In this document: piece by piece, positions 19,235 to 27,979 of the stretch
Numbering within the stretch: the stretch's first letter is position 1
Layout of the letters: each line of letters starts with the position of its first letter
Assembly (NCBI GenBank): GCA_015146655.1
Contig: VKHL01000214.1
Location: 1-38,962 of the forward strand
DNA length: 38,962 nt
Source: Ochromonas danica
Taxonomy: Eukaryota; Sar; Chrysophyceae; Chromulinales; Chromulinaceae
Direction of reading: 5' to 3'
Made by a program: the position numbers and the translations under genes
The notes under the pieces: generated by a model
Told to the model about the DNA's origin: nothing
What the model saw: the letters and a program-made list of their open reading frames with translations, nothing else
Databases searched by the model: none

Positions 19235-19915
19235 CTACCTGTAGTAGTGACCATACCTCAATAAATATTGAGGGTTTGTGTCGAACTCTACAATTACACG
19301 AATGTAATATTCGACGGTACTAGTTTGTAAATTGAAGAAATATAAAAGTAAAAGTGTGGTTACAAGGTACACTAGCGAAAAAAAAACCTGCAATACAAAT
19401 AAGTGAAAACGCAGTTGATGCTTTAAAAACAAGTATTTATACTGATTATTGTCACGCTCAAATTCACAAAGTAGTTCTTTATCTTTGTCAGTTTTATCTT
19501 TTTCGAAAATCGCAAACTGAATATTCAAAAGCTCAACATATATTTTGAAAAAAAAATATATTTTGAATGCGACGTAGGTACACACACTAAAGTCGGCTAA
19601 AAGCGCCCTTGCAGGAACTTCTTGAAAACCAAGAAGACTTTTAACAATACCTATAGTAACAAATAAATCGTGAGTTTTTAAAAATAAAAAAATAGGTGTT
19701 AATAAAATTTTGATCATAAAATAATGCGTAGCACCTATATAAAAACTGAAAGGATCGAGTTGATTTATTTTAGAATGTAAAACATGAACGTAGTCTAAAA
19801 TAAGTTCAGGCAAAACGGATGCGATACAACAAGCGTAACTGATCCAAAACGCATTGTGTAAAATAATAAATGAAATAAGTATAATTTGCTGTACAATTTG
19901 CTTATAAAAGAACAT
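19235..19915 (-). CDS. orf226, unknown multi-span membrane protein
   Basis: Unrecognised 226-residue protein, last protein gene of the minus block. It shows hydrophobic segments at about residues 6-35, 58-100, 115-130 and 165-195. A charged stretch lies between the last two (EKDKTDKDKELLCEFERDNNQYK, about 140-160). It is rich in Phe, Leu and Tyr. Flanked by initiator tRNA-Met and the tRNA-like gene. It may be a diverged standard gene (tatC, atp4 or sdh type), but no signature was found; the span count does not fit TatC well. Coding status rests on length, composition and its place in the strand block. Confidence 0.6.
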   Translation of the reverse strand: MFFYKQIVQQIILISFIILHNAFWISYACCIASVLPELILDYVHVLHSKINQLDPFSFYIGATHYFMIKILLTPIFLFLKTHDLFVTIGIVKSLLGFQEVPARALLADFSVCTYVAFKIYFFFKIYVELLNIQFAIFEKDKTDKDKELLCEFERDNNQYKYLFLKHQLRFHLFVLQVFFSLVYLVTTLLLLYFFNLQTSTVEYYIRVIVEFDTNPQYLLRYGHYYR

Positions 19916-19945
19916 ATGTAGTTTTTTGGAATATATATATAAATA

Positions 19946-20018
19946 AAGTGAAAATAGGATTCGAACCTATGACTTCCGGATTATGAGCCCGACGAGCTAA
20001 CCTCTGCTCTATTTCACC
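19946..20018 (-). tRNA. trnfM: tRNA-fMet (CAU), initiator
   Basis: Acceptor GGTGAAA/TTTCACT and anticodon loop CTCATAA in the context GCTCGTCGGGCTCATAA, almost the same as the bacterial initiator (GCTCGTCGGGCTCATAACCCGA). T-loop TTCGAAT. This makes it the best initiator candidate among the three CAT tRNAs. Confidence 0.85.
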
Positions 20019-20041
20019 CCACTAAACGTTAAAAATGAAAT

Positions 20042-22069
20042 TTAAGTGTTACTTATATTACTTGATGTTTCTAACATTTCATTACTACAAGAATGCATTA
20101 TTGCTGAATTTCTACTAAAAGTATCAGATAAATAAAAGTTTCCAATTTCTTGAATAAGAGGATATTTACTAACTTGCACTTTCTCAACATTTCCTAAAAT
20201 AGAAAGACTATTGATAAAAGATTTATTTATATTTTTTAAATTTTGAGAAGCATTTGAAGACTCTTTTAAATAATCATAAACTTTTGTTTCGTTTAAAACT
20301 TGAGTTGAAGAAAATCTATAAAGAATAGCTAGTAAAGAATCTAAACTTTTACAAGCCTTACAAATCTCTACTATTTTAGAAGTAGTATGTAGTTGATGCT
20401 CAAAATTTAAGTAAGTTCGCTCTTGTTCAAAATGGCTTGCTGCCGGTAATACATAAGAAGCTTCTTCAGCAATATCAGAATTATGAGTATTAAACCAAAT
20501 ACTTTTATCGCTGCTTTTCTTTAAAATATTACGAACTAACACATTATCTTCAGTTTTTGCAAAAAAATTAACTTTTTTCTGCTTTAAATCATATGCTGAA
20601 ACGTTTTGGAATTTAACTAAGTTAAAAGCTTCTGTATTTGCGTATAAACCAGCATAAAGAACGGTAGCAGTTGGTATCATTTTCTTAATAACAGTTTGTA
20701 ACGAGTTTAAATTCGAAACTCTATTTTTTAAGCTATTTCCAACTACAATTAAAGATCTTTTTGATTGGGCCATTGAGTCCCCAAAACCTTTGATTTTACC
20801 GTCTATGCCTCTAAACATTTTAGATGCATTTAAATTAATAAAACTATTTAAAAAGTTATAATCAAAATTTAAACCTGAAGAAAATAATTTAACTAAATTA
20901 TCTTTAAGTTTAATTCTAATTTTTGCATTTAAAATTGCATTTTCAATTTTTGGATTTGTACCTAAAAAAAAGACACAACCATCAACATTAGTAACAATTT
21001 CATCAAGATTTAAATTTGTATTTGTATAAAAGTTTCCGTTTTTGTTTAAAGTTAAACTTTTTACAGAAACATTAGTAGGATACATCATTTGTATTTTTTG
21101 TAACATTAATAAGCTATCAAAATCAATTTTTTCGTCTACAAAAAAATTTACTTTTGAATCAAGCACTAAACTTTCAAGTTTTGGCAACAGTTTTTTCCAA
21201 CCAAGCTTTACTTTTTTGTCTTTTGTTACGGTGCTTGGACCACTAGCTGCAATAATCCTGTTTATACTATTTGCATCATAGTTATATCTAGCTTTATCAG
21301 ATATCAAATTTATGTTAAAGTCTACACTTGCTTTAGAAGAAACTCTAACAATTTCAGTTTCTTTAAAGTTTACGTAAACAGTTGAGTGAAAAGAGTCTGA
21401 AACGTCAATAGTTTCAGCTAATCTTAGCTCCCAAGGTCTTGCTTTTGACGCATAAGGACGTGAAGTAAGAGCTCCTACAGGGCACAAGTCAATAACATTT
21501 CCTGAGATTTCAGATTTAAAGAAACTTGGTACATAAGGACTAATTTCAGTATTTCCACCTCTATTTAAGGTACCATAAAAGTCAAGTCCAGCAATCTCAG
21601 AAGTATATCGCACACAACGAGTACATGCAATACATCTTGTCATTACTGTTTTAATTAAAGGTCCACAGTATTTATCTTCAACGCTTGTTTTTTTAAAGAA
21701 GTATCTACTATAATTACTTCCGTGTTTTTTCACTTGATCTTGTAAATCACATTCTCCAGCTTGATCACAAATAGGACAATCTAAAGGATGGTTTAAAAGT
21801 AAAGCTTCAACAACATTTTCTCTTGCTTTTAGAACAAAAGGTGTATTAGATAGAATTGACATTCCATTTTCCACCTCTGTAACGCAAGATGCTGCTGGTT
21901 TTTCAGCATTTTCAATTTCAACCAAACACATTCTACAGTTTCCAGAAACTGATAAAAGCTCATGATAACAAAAACGAGGAATGTGGATTCCTATTAGTTT
22001 ACATGCTTCTAATATAGAAATATTTGGTTTTACTGAAATTTCTAGGTCATCGATTTTAATATCTATCAT
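20042..22069 (-). CDS. nad11: NADH dehydrogenase subunit 11 (75-kDa, NuoG), full length
   Basis: Peripheral-arm subunit of complex I carrying iron-sulfur clusters. The 675 residues cover both the N-terminal cluster domain and the long molybdopterin-oxidoreductase-like domain. The 2Fe-2S ligands are Cys34, 45, 48 and 62. His94, Cys98, 101 and 107 match cluster N5, and Cys146, 149, 152 and 196 match N4. In several algal stramenopiles the second domain is split off or nuclear; here it is fused. The start at 22069 (MIDIKIDDLEI) is the typical N-terminus. Residues beyond about 230 are divergent, Lys/Asn/Ser-rich, but uninterrupted. Confidence 0.96.
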   Translation of the reverse strand: MIDIKIDDLEISVKPNISILEACKLIGIHIPRFCYHELLSVSGNCRMCLVEIENAEKPAASCVTEVENGMSILSNTPFVLKARENVVEALLLNHPLDCPICDQAGECDLQDQVKKHGSNYSRYFFKKTSVEDKYCGPLIKTVMTRCIACTRCVRYTSEIAGLDFYGTLNRGGNTEISPYVPSFFKSEISGNVIDLCPVGALTSRPYASKARPWELRLAETIDVSDSFHSTVYVNFKETEIVRVSSKASVDFNINLISDKARYNYDANSINRIIAASGPSTVTKDKKVKLGWKKLLPKLESLVLDSKVNFFVDEKIDFDSLLMLQKIQMMYPTNVSVKSLTLNKNGNFYTNTNLNLDEIVTNVDGCVFFLGTNPKIENAILNAKIRIKLKDNLVKLFSSGLNFDYNFLNSFINLNASKMFRGIDGKIKGFGDSMAQSKRSLIVVGNSLKNRVSNLNSLQTVIKKMIPTATVLYAGLYANTEAFNLVKFQNVSAYDLKQKKVNFFAKTEDNVLVRNILKKSSDKSIWFNTHNSDIAEEASYVLPAASHFEQERTYLNFEHQLHTTSKIVEICKACKSLDSLLAILYRFSSTQVLNETKVYDYLKESSNASQNLKNINKSFINSLSILGNVEKVQVSKYPLIQEIGNFYLSDTFSRNSAIMHSCSNEMLETSSNISNT

Positions 22070-22145
22070 CTAAATCATTATTTAGGGATGTTTTTATTAT
22101 ATAAAATAAAAATCTAAGGCTCTATTTATAGCACTTTTCCCAAGA

Positions 22146-22251
22146 TATGGGTGAGAATCAACTATCTCCGCCTCATACTATTACAATCTAATACAGAATT
22201 GTCTAATACAGGCTTAATTATACAATATAGTTATGCTATAAAGCACCCATA
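22146..22251 (-). rRNA. rrn5: Probable 5S ribosomal RNA
   Basis: About 106 bases closed by an eight-pair helix, TATGGGTG/CACCCATA. Inside are GCCTGTATTAGACA, in the place of the conserved CCCATGCCGAACTCA loop. The 3' part reads TAATAGTATGAGGCGGAGATAG, which matches the loop-E pattern GATGGTAGT...GCGAGAGTAGG with a shortened helix IV. The length suits a mitochondrial 5S. A partial copy is at 820-952 on the other strand. Evidence is by pattern only. Confidence 0.5.
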
Positions 22252-22310
22252 CCACGAAGAACTAGGACTTGAACCTAGTTTGTGAGATGTGCGTGCCCGG
22301 TTTACACCAT
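22176..22310 (-). repeat. 5S locus with tRNA-like leader (inverted-repeat partner of 820-952)
   Basis: Partner of the plus-strand copy at 820-952. The leader (22258-22310, read on the minus strand) is 51/53 identical to the other copy. It contains CTAGG-TTCAAGT-CCTAG, a T-arm look-alike, preceded by CTCACAA, which looks like a CAC (Val) anticodon loop, and a GTG/CAC D-arm. The 3' half of an anticodon stem and an acceptor stem are missing, so it is not a complete tRNA. Confidence 0.6.
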
Positions 22311-22343
22311 TTTAGAGAAAGTAATTCTAAGTATACAAGCGAA

Positions 22344-23486
22344 TTAAGCTCTTACTAATTTTTTTTCAATAATTCCAATAGCAGGTACTAGAACTAGTAA
22401 AAACAAGAAGTAGAATACGGTTGCACCCATACCAATTTCAATATAAGGTGATTCTACAGGTTTTTGACCAATCCATCCTAAAATAACGAAATCTGCAACA
22501 AGAAACCAGTAAAAAAAAGCAAATAATGGTCTAAATTTACTGCTTCTAATTTCAGAAGTGTTAATAACAGGTAATAATAGTAGCACTAAAATTGCGCTAA
22601 TCATAGCAACAACACCACCTAATTTGTCTGGAATTGATCTTAAAATCGCATAGAACGGTAAAAAGTACCACTCTGGAACAATATGAGGAGGTGTTACTAA
22701 AGGATTTGCTGGGATATAATTATCTGGATGCCCTAAAGCATTCGGATAGAAGAATACAAAAAAAGTAAATACACTTGCGAATACAAAGAACGCAAACAGA
22801 TCTTTAACGTAATAGTAAGGATAAAAAGAAACGTAATCCACACTAGTGTTAATTCCTAATGGATTATTAGATCCATCTTTATGTAATAAAGTTAAATGTA
22901 ACAGTACAACACCTGCAATAACAAAAGGCATAAGGTAATGTAAACTAAAGAAACGATTTAAAGTAGCATTACTTACTGAAAATCCTCCCCAAAGCCATTC
23001 TACAATTGATTGTCCTACAAAAGGAATTGCAGAGAATAGGTTAGTAATTACGGTAGCACCCCAGAAACTCATTTGTCCCCAAGGTAATACGTAACCCATG
23101 AAGGCGGTAGCCATCATTAATAAAAAGATAACAACACCACTAGCCCATAACATACCTCTAGGATAGATATAAGACCCATAGTATAGTCCACGAAAAATAT
23201 GGCAGTATACAACAATAAAGAACATTGAAGCTCCATTTGCGTGAGTATATCTAAGAAGCCATCCGTTGTTAACGTCTGTCATAATATGCTCAACACTTAA
23301 GAAAGCGTAATCAATGTGTGGTGTATAATGCATTGCTAAAAAGATACCGGTAATAATTTGAATTACAAGGCAGATTCCAGCAGTTGACCCAAAACTCCAC
23401 ATATAATTTAAATTAATCGGTGTAGGATAATTAATAATATGTGAGTCAATAAAGGCCAATAAAGATTGTTTATTCCATCTGGTCAT
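22344..23486 (-). CDS. cob: Cytochrome b
   Basis: Membrane core of complex III, 380 residues with eight spans. The heme b ligands are His82 and His96 with His183 and His197. The quinol-site motif PEWY is at 271-274. [19 protein letters not shown] is typical of the Qo region. The gene lies 18 bases downstream of cox2 on the same strand. Confidence 0.99.
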   Translation of the reverse strand: MTRWNKQSLLAFIDSHIINYPTPINLNYMWSFGSTAGICLVIQIITGIFLAMHYTPHIDYAFLSVEHIMTDVNNGWLLRYTHANGASMFFIVVYCHIFRGLYYGSYIYPRGMLWASGVVIFLLMMATAFMGYVLPWGQMSFWGATVITNLFSAIPFVGQSIVEWLWGGFSVSNATLNRFFSLHYLMPFVIAGVVLLHLTLLHKDGSNNPLGINTSVDYVSFYPYYYVKDLFAFFVFASVFTFFVFFYPNALGHPDNYIPANPLVTPPHIVPEWYFLPFYAILRSIPDKLGGVVAMISAILVLLLLPVINTSEIRSSKFRPLFAFFYWFLVADFVILGWIGQKPVESPYIEIGMGATVFYFLFLLVLVPAIGIIEKKLVRA

Positions 23487-23504
23487 AAAAATTACAACAA
23501 TAGC

Positions 23505-24290
23505 TTAGCTTAAAACTAGATTATCTAATTTCGCAGCAATCCACTTAGTAAAACGTGCAGTAGATACACCTCTTACAACAATTGGCATGAATCCATGGTT
23601 TACACCACAAATTTCGCTACACTGTCCGTAATACACTCCTTGTCTTTTAATAAACAGAGAAATTTGAGAAAGTCTTCCAGGTGTAGCATCGATTTTAACA
23701 CCAAAAGAAGGAATCGCCCAGCTATGTAAAACATCAGCAGCAGTAACTAAAACTCTAATATGAGTTTTAATTGGAAGTACAACTCTATTGTCTACTTCTA
23801 GTAATCTAAAGGTTCCAACAGTTAAATCACTTGTTGGGATCATGTAAGAATCAAAGTTTAAAGTTTCACCACCTTCTAAAGTAGCGTAATCTGAATACTC
23901 ATAACTCCAATACCACTGATGTCCAACAACTTTTAAAGTAACAACTGGATCAATGATTTCGTCTAAAGAATATAACAGAGCAAATGAAGGGATAGCGATT
24001 AGTAATAAAACAACCGCAGGGATAATTGTCCAAACAATCTCTAGTAAAGAAGAATGTGTAAATTTTTTAGACACTGGATTTGCCTTTTCGTTAAAATTTA
24101 CAATTACTTGATATAACATCCAGAATACGAATACCCCAATAACAATTAAAAAAAACATTAAATAGTTATGGAAAAATATCATACCTTCAGCAATAGGTGT
24201 TGCAGGATCTTGAATACCTAATTGCCAAGCTTCAGCTGCATCACAAAATGCAAATAGATTTGTTTTTAAAATTATGTCTAGAATTTTCAT
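23505..24290 (-). CDS. cox2: Cytochrome c oxidase subunit 2
   Basis: Complex IV subunit that receives electrons from cytochrome c at the CuA centre. The 261 residues have two N-terminal spans and a soluble domain. The CuA ligands Cys224, Cys228, His232 and Met235 lie in [18 protein letters not shown]. The aromatic motif [12 protein letters not shown] is present. The N-terminal 20 residues may be a processed leader. cob follows. Confidence 0.99.
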   Translation of the reverse strand: MKILDIILKTNLFAFCDAAEAWQLGIQDPATPIAEGMIFFHNYLMFFLIVIGVFVFWMLYQVIVNFNEKANPVSKKFTHSSLLEIVWTIIPAVVLLLIAIPSFALLYSLDEIIDPVVTLKVVGHQWYWSYEYSDYATLEGGETLNFDSYMIPTSDLTVGTFRLLEVDNRVVLPIKTHIRVLVTAADVLHSWAIPSFGVKIDATPGRLSQISLFIKRQGVYYGQCSEICGVNHGFMPIVVRGVSTARFTKWIAAKLDNLVLS

Positions 24291-24310
24291 ATATTAAAGC
24301 TTAAAAGAAG

Positions 24311-24393
24311 TGCTCAGTATTGGAATCGAACCAACACCCTAATAAAGGAACAAATTTTAAGTCTGTCGCGTCTACCATTTCCGCCAACTAAGC
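24311..24393 (-). tRNA. trnL: tRNA-Leu (UAA)
   Basis: Class II tRNA with acceptor GCTTAGT/ACTGAGC, D-arm with TGGTAGACG, anticodon stem ACAGA/TTTGT with loop CTTAAAA (TAA), a variable arm of about 15 bases and T-loop TTCGATT. Confidence 0.92.
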
Positions 24394-24430
24394 ATATAGT
24401 GTTTAAAGTTATTCGTAAATATTAGTGAAA

Positions 24431-24505
24431 GATGAATAATGGGATTCGAACCCATAACCCCCAAAGCCACAATTTGATTCTCTAACCAGTTGAGATATAT
24501 CCATC
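24431..24505 (-). tRNA. trnH: tRNA-His (GUG)
   Basis: Acceptor ATGGATA/TATTCAT with a genomic G at -1 opposite C73, the His identity pair. Anticodon stem TCAAA/TTTGG with loop TTGTGGC (GTG), T-stem ATGGG/CCCAT. Confidence 0.92.
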
Positions 24506-24524
24506 ACTTTTCAGAGTATAATTT

Positions 24525-26504
24525 TTAAGCAACTAAGCTAAAATAGATAGAAATTAAAGCAAATACAAATATAAGTAGAAAATCTTTATTTAAAACTAGT
24601 AGAAATAAAACAATAAAAATTGAAAAATAGAATAAGTAATGTAATACTTGTCCTGATTGATATTTTCTTATGTTTTTAACAGTAGTACTAATAAAATCAA
24701 CGATTCCAGAAGGACCTAATTTCTCAATTAACCCTCTATCGATATCTTGATAAAAGTAATAATGACTTTCTTTTAAAACTTTTTGAACAATAACTTGGTT
24801 ATACACTCTATCAAAATACCATTTTTTGTTAAAAAAACTAAAAATTTTTCTTGATAAAGTAGAATTTTTAAAAGTGTAGTATTCAAAAATTTTAAATACA
24901 TAGATATAATAAGCGCTAAAAGCCCCTAATAATGTAACTACCAGAGGTAAAAGTTTATATTCAATTTCTAAAAACTCAATATCAGTCATTGTATAATTAT
25001 TTGGGTTGATAAAAATAGAAGAACCCCAAAAATTTGCTCCAAAACCAATAAATAAATCTTTAGATAAATAACCAATAGTTAAACTTAAAATTGATAAAAT
25101 AAACAGTGGTAGTGTCATTCTCCAGCTACCTTCATGAGCGTTTAAAATAACTTTTTTGTTTCCATTTGGATTAGCTAAAAAAACTAAAAAGAACAGTCGA
25201 GTTGAATAGAAAGAAGTACAAAAAGCTGCAACAATACCTAAAATGTATGAAAAAAGTCCAACAGTTGTATAAGTCGAACCACTTACTTCAAGAATAATAT
25301 CCTTTGAGTAGAATCCTGCTAAAAACGGGAACCCAACTAACGCAAGTGAACCTATTAAAATAACAGCATAAGTAAAAGGAAGAAGATTTTTTAGACCTCC
25401 CATTTTACGCATATCCTGTTCATCAGAAACCGCATGAATAACAGAACCAGCTCCTAAGAATAGTAAAGCTTTAAAAAAAGCGTGGTTTGATAAATGGAAC
25501 ATTCCTACATCATAACTAGATAAACCACAAGCAAAAACCATGTATCCTAATTGACTACAGGTTGAATATGCAATTACTTTTTTCATATCATTTTGAAACA
25601 GACCAGTAGTTGCTGCAAAGAAAGCAGTACTTGCTCCTACAATAGTAACAATAGATAACACAAAAGGCGACTGTTCAAATAAATATGAACATCTACAAAC
25701 AAGGAAAACCCCTGCAGTAACCATGGTAGCTGCGTGAATTAAAGCAGAAACTGGTGTAGGACCTTCCATTGCATCTGGTAGCCAAGTATGTAGACCTATT
25801 TGGGCTGATTTACCCATAGCTCCTAGGAATAAAAAGATACAAATTAAGTCAATTGAATTTATTTCATAAATACCAAAAAAGCTTATATTTTTAGAAACTT
25901 CATGAGCTGCGTTAAAAACAACATCATAATTTAAAGAACCGAAGTTTATATAAATAGTAAACATCCCTAATAGTAAGAAAAAGTCTCCAACTCTGTTAAC
26001 AAGCATTGCTTTTATAGCAGCTTTGTTGGCCTGTATCCTTGTAAACCAAAAATTAATTAAAAGATAAGATGACACTCCTACTCCTTCCCAACCAACAAAC
26101 ATTTGTAAAAAATTGTCTGCTGTTACTAATATTAGCATGAAAAAGGTAAAAAGTGATAAATATGACATGAATCTTGTCAAATGCGGATCGTTTTCCATAT
26201 ATTCAGTAGAATATAGGTGAACTAAACTAGAAATGAATGTAACAACAACTATCATTACACATGTTAAGCTATCAAAACAAAACCCCCAATTAACAAAAAG
26301 ATCGTCTGTATACATCCATTCTTTCCAAATAACAAGGTAAGAATTTCCGGTAGCTATAACATCAATTAAGGTTACAAACGATAAAATGAATGAAATTGAT
26401 GTTAATGTTGTAGTAATAATAGGTACACCCCTTCCTAACAGTTTACCAAAAATAAGACCGCTAAAAAATCCCAATAATGGTAAAAGTAAAATGGTTAGTA
26501 ACAT
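24525..26504 (-). CDS. nad5: NADH dehydrogenase subunit 5
   Basis: Antiporter-like subunit of the distal complex I membrane arm (NuoL). The 659 residues show the proton-channel core with TADNFLQMFVGWEGVGVSSYLLINFW, LHTWLPDAMEGPTPVSALIHAATMV and YSTCSQLGYMVFACG. A C-terminal lateral helix region follows. Normal length. Two tRNAs separate it from cox2. Confidence 0.98.
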   Translation of the reverse strand: MLLTILLLPLLGFFSGLIFGKLLGRGVPIITTTLTSISFILSFVTLIDVIATGNSYLVIWKEWMYTDDLFVNWGFCFDSLTCVMIVVVTFISSLVHLYSTEYMENDPHLTRFMSYLSLFTFFMLILVTADNFLQMFVGWEGVGVSSYLLINFWFTRIQANKAAIKAMLVNRVGDFFLLLGMFTIYINFGSLNYDVVFNAAHEVSKNISFFGIYEINSIDLICIFLFLGAMGKSAQIGLHTWLPDAMEGPTPVSALIHAATMVTAGVFLVCRCSYLFEQSPFVLSIVTIVGASTAFFAATTGLFQNDMKKVIAYSTCSQLGYMVFACGLSSYDVGMFHLSNHAFFKALLFLGAGSVIHAVSDEQDMRKMGGLKNLLPFTYAVILIGSLALVGFPFLAGFYSKDIILEVSGSTYTTVGLFSYILGIVAAFCTSFYSTRLFFLVFLANPNGNKKVILNAHEGSWRMTLPLFILSILSLTIGYLSKDLFIGFGANFWGSSIFINPNNYTMTDIEFLEIEYKLLPLVVTLLGAFSAYYIYVFKIFEYYTFKNSTLSRKIFSFFNKKWYFDRVYNQVIVQKVLKESHYYFYQDIDRGLIEKLGPSGIVDFISTTVKNIRKYQSGQVLHYLFYFSIFIVLFLLVLNKDFLLIFVFALISIYFSLVA

Positions 26505-26528
26505 ATTTGAAAGTATATAAATTAAAAA

Positions 26529-26616
26529 AAGATGAAATGGGATTCGAACCCATGATGCCTAATATAGACATGCCAGATTTCAAGTCTGGTACTTTAAACC
26601 GCTCAGTCATTCATCC
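26529..26616 (-). tRNA. trnS: tRNA-Ser (UGA)
   Basis: Class II tRNA with acceptor GGATGAA/TTCATCT, anticodon stem CCAGA/TCTGG with loop CTTGAAA (TGA), a long variable arm and T-loop TTCGAAT. Confidence 0.92.
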
Positions 26617-26844
26617 AGTTAAGCAGAGGGCGTGTTGTGAAGTAAGGGGACCCCCCCAGTTTTATTTTTTTAAATAAAACTGTAGTCAACGAAGTATATC
26701 ACAACTTAATTGGCCAGCATAACGAAAACTCCCGCCCAATTTTCAAAACGAAAATTTTAAGATCTTAACTAACTAACGAACTAGCTAAGATCTTAACACA
26801 AATCACAAGTTCTTATTAAAATAGTTCTTCCACGTTATTGGAAG
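26617..26844 (-). other. Spacer with hairpin and AAGATCTT palindromes
   Basis: A perfect 11-pair hairpin (CAGTTTTATTT/AAATAAAACTG, loop TTTT) spans 26657-26682 and abuts a run of seven C. Further along, AATTTTC/GAAAATT pairs near 26737-26757. The palindrome AAGATCTT occurs twice, about 30 bases apart (near 26760 and 26788). Lying between orf368 and trnS on the minus strand, these may be RNA-processing or transcript-end structures. Confidence 0.45.
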
Positions 26845-27951
26845 TTATGCTAAGGTTTTCTTTTTAGCAGATTTTTTAACAGTACTTAAAGATGCAGATT
26901 TAGTTTCCTTTGATTTAGCTGCTTTAGGCTCTTTTTTAGGCTTGTCAACTTTAATTTTAGGGCTAACTTTTTTTGCAGGTTTCACCGCTTTATCAGAAAC
27001 AGTTTCATCAGATTTAGGTGAATTTACCTTTTTTCTAGGTTTCTTCACTTTATCTGGAACAACAACTTCTGACTCTTCAGATTTAGGTGACTTAACTTTT
27101 CTTTTAGGTTTGTCAACTTTATCCGACACGATAACCTCTAAGTCTTCAGATTTAGATGACTTACTTTTTCTTTTAGGCTTGTCAACTTTATCCGGTACAA
27201 TAACTTCTAAGTCCTCAGATTTAGATGACTTGCGCTTTCTTTTAGGCTTGTCAACTAAATCTGGAACGATAACTTCTGATACTTCAGCTTTACGCTTTTT
27301 TTTAGGTTTTTCAACCTTTTCTGAAGTATCAGCCTCAACTTTAGTAGATTTAGACTTACGTTTTTTCACTAAAGTTTCGGTAGTGTCAGGCAGCTTAGTA
27401 TCCGATGAATCAGATTTTTTCTTCCTAGGCTTTTTTATAGTAGATTTTTCAGTTTCGTCGACTTTATCCTCAGTCTTCTCAGATTTTTTACGAGATTTAC
27501 GAGGTTTTTTTTCAACTTCTGAATCATCTTTCTTTTCTGTTTTCTTAGACCTAGGTTTTTTTTCCTTAGGCTTTTCTTCAGAAGGTTTTTCAGCCTCCGG
27601 CTCTTCACTTTCTACCTCTTCTTCAGTTTTTTCTTGAGTAGATTCAACTTCAGTAACAGGTTGATTAGTATCAGTAGCAGGTTGAGCGCTAATAGGTTGA
27701 TCTGTAGCGGGCTGGTCAGGAAGAGTAATATCTTTCTTATCCTCTTCAATATTTAAAGGAATAGGATCTAAATTTAAAGGATAACTAGTGTCTGAAATAG
27801 AAACAATTTTTTCTTCATTATGCGCGGCCATTACTTTGCTATTATCTTTGATATCATCAAAGTAAGTTTTGCCTGAATGCAATTGATTAATAGCATATCT
27901 TTCTAATGAAGGAAAATTTGTTGTTCTCTTAAGGTTTAAGCATTTTAGCAT
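26845..27951 (-). CDS. orf368, Lys/Pro/Ser-rich repeat protein
   Basis: Unrecognised 368-residue hydrophilic protein. After about 80 ordinary residues comes an acidic, Glu/Pro-rich stretch (about 85-130). The rest is basic low-complexity sequence built on K-P-(K/R)-(K/R)-K motifs. From roughly residue 220 there are four units of about 23 residues, patterned DKPKRK-KS-KSE-LEVIVPDKV. They are encoded by 69-base repeats, with matching phase at 27032, 27101, 27170 and 27239. The tail resembles a histone H1 or bacterial HC1-like AT-hook/Lys-rich tail, so DNA or RNA binding is a reasonable guess only. No membrane span. It lies between nad4 and trnS. The long open frame, shared strand and lack of interruptions argue that it is expressed. 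Confidence 0.65.
   Translation of the reverse strand: MLKCLNLKRTTNFPSLERYAINQLHSGKTYFDDIKDNSKVMAAHNEEKIVSISDTSYPLNLDPIPLNIEEDKKDITLPDQPATDQPISAQPATDTNQPVTEVESTQEKTEEEVESEEPEAEKPSEEKPKEKKPRSKKTEKKDDSEVEKKPRKSRKKSEKTEDKVDETEKSTIKKPRKKKSDSSDTKLPDTTETLVKKRKSKSTKVEADTSEKVEKPKKKRKAEVSEVIVPDLVDKPKRKRKSSKSEDLEVIVPDKVDKPKRKSKSSKSEDLEVIVSDKVDKPKRKVKSPKSEESEVVVPDKVKKPRKKVNSPKSDETVSDKAVKPAKKVSPKIKVDKPKKEPKAAKSKETKSASLSTVKKSAKKKTLA
27000..27300 (-). repeat. 69-bp in-frame tandem repeats inside orf368
   Basis: The phrase CTTTTAGG(C/T)TTGTCAACT recurs at 27101, 27170 and 27239, exactly 69 bases apart. A more diverged unit starts at 27032. Unit length is a multiple of three, so copies can be gained or lost without breaking the frame. 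Boundaries are approximate. Confidence 0.8.
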
Positions 27952-27979
27952 TATACTTAGTTTTTATTTATTAAAAGTT

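Noticed and set aside
26942-27637. 231-codon open frame on the plus strand opposite orf368
   Set aside because: It mirrors the repeat of the minus-strand gene; a Lys/Ser/Glu-rich sequence leaves the opposite frame open without coding need.
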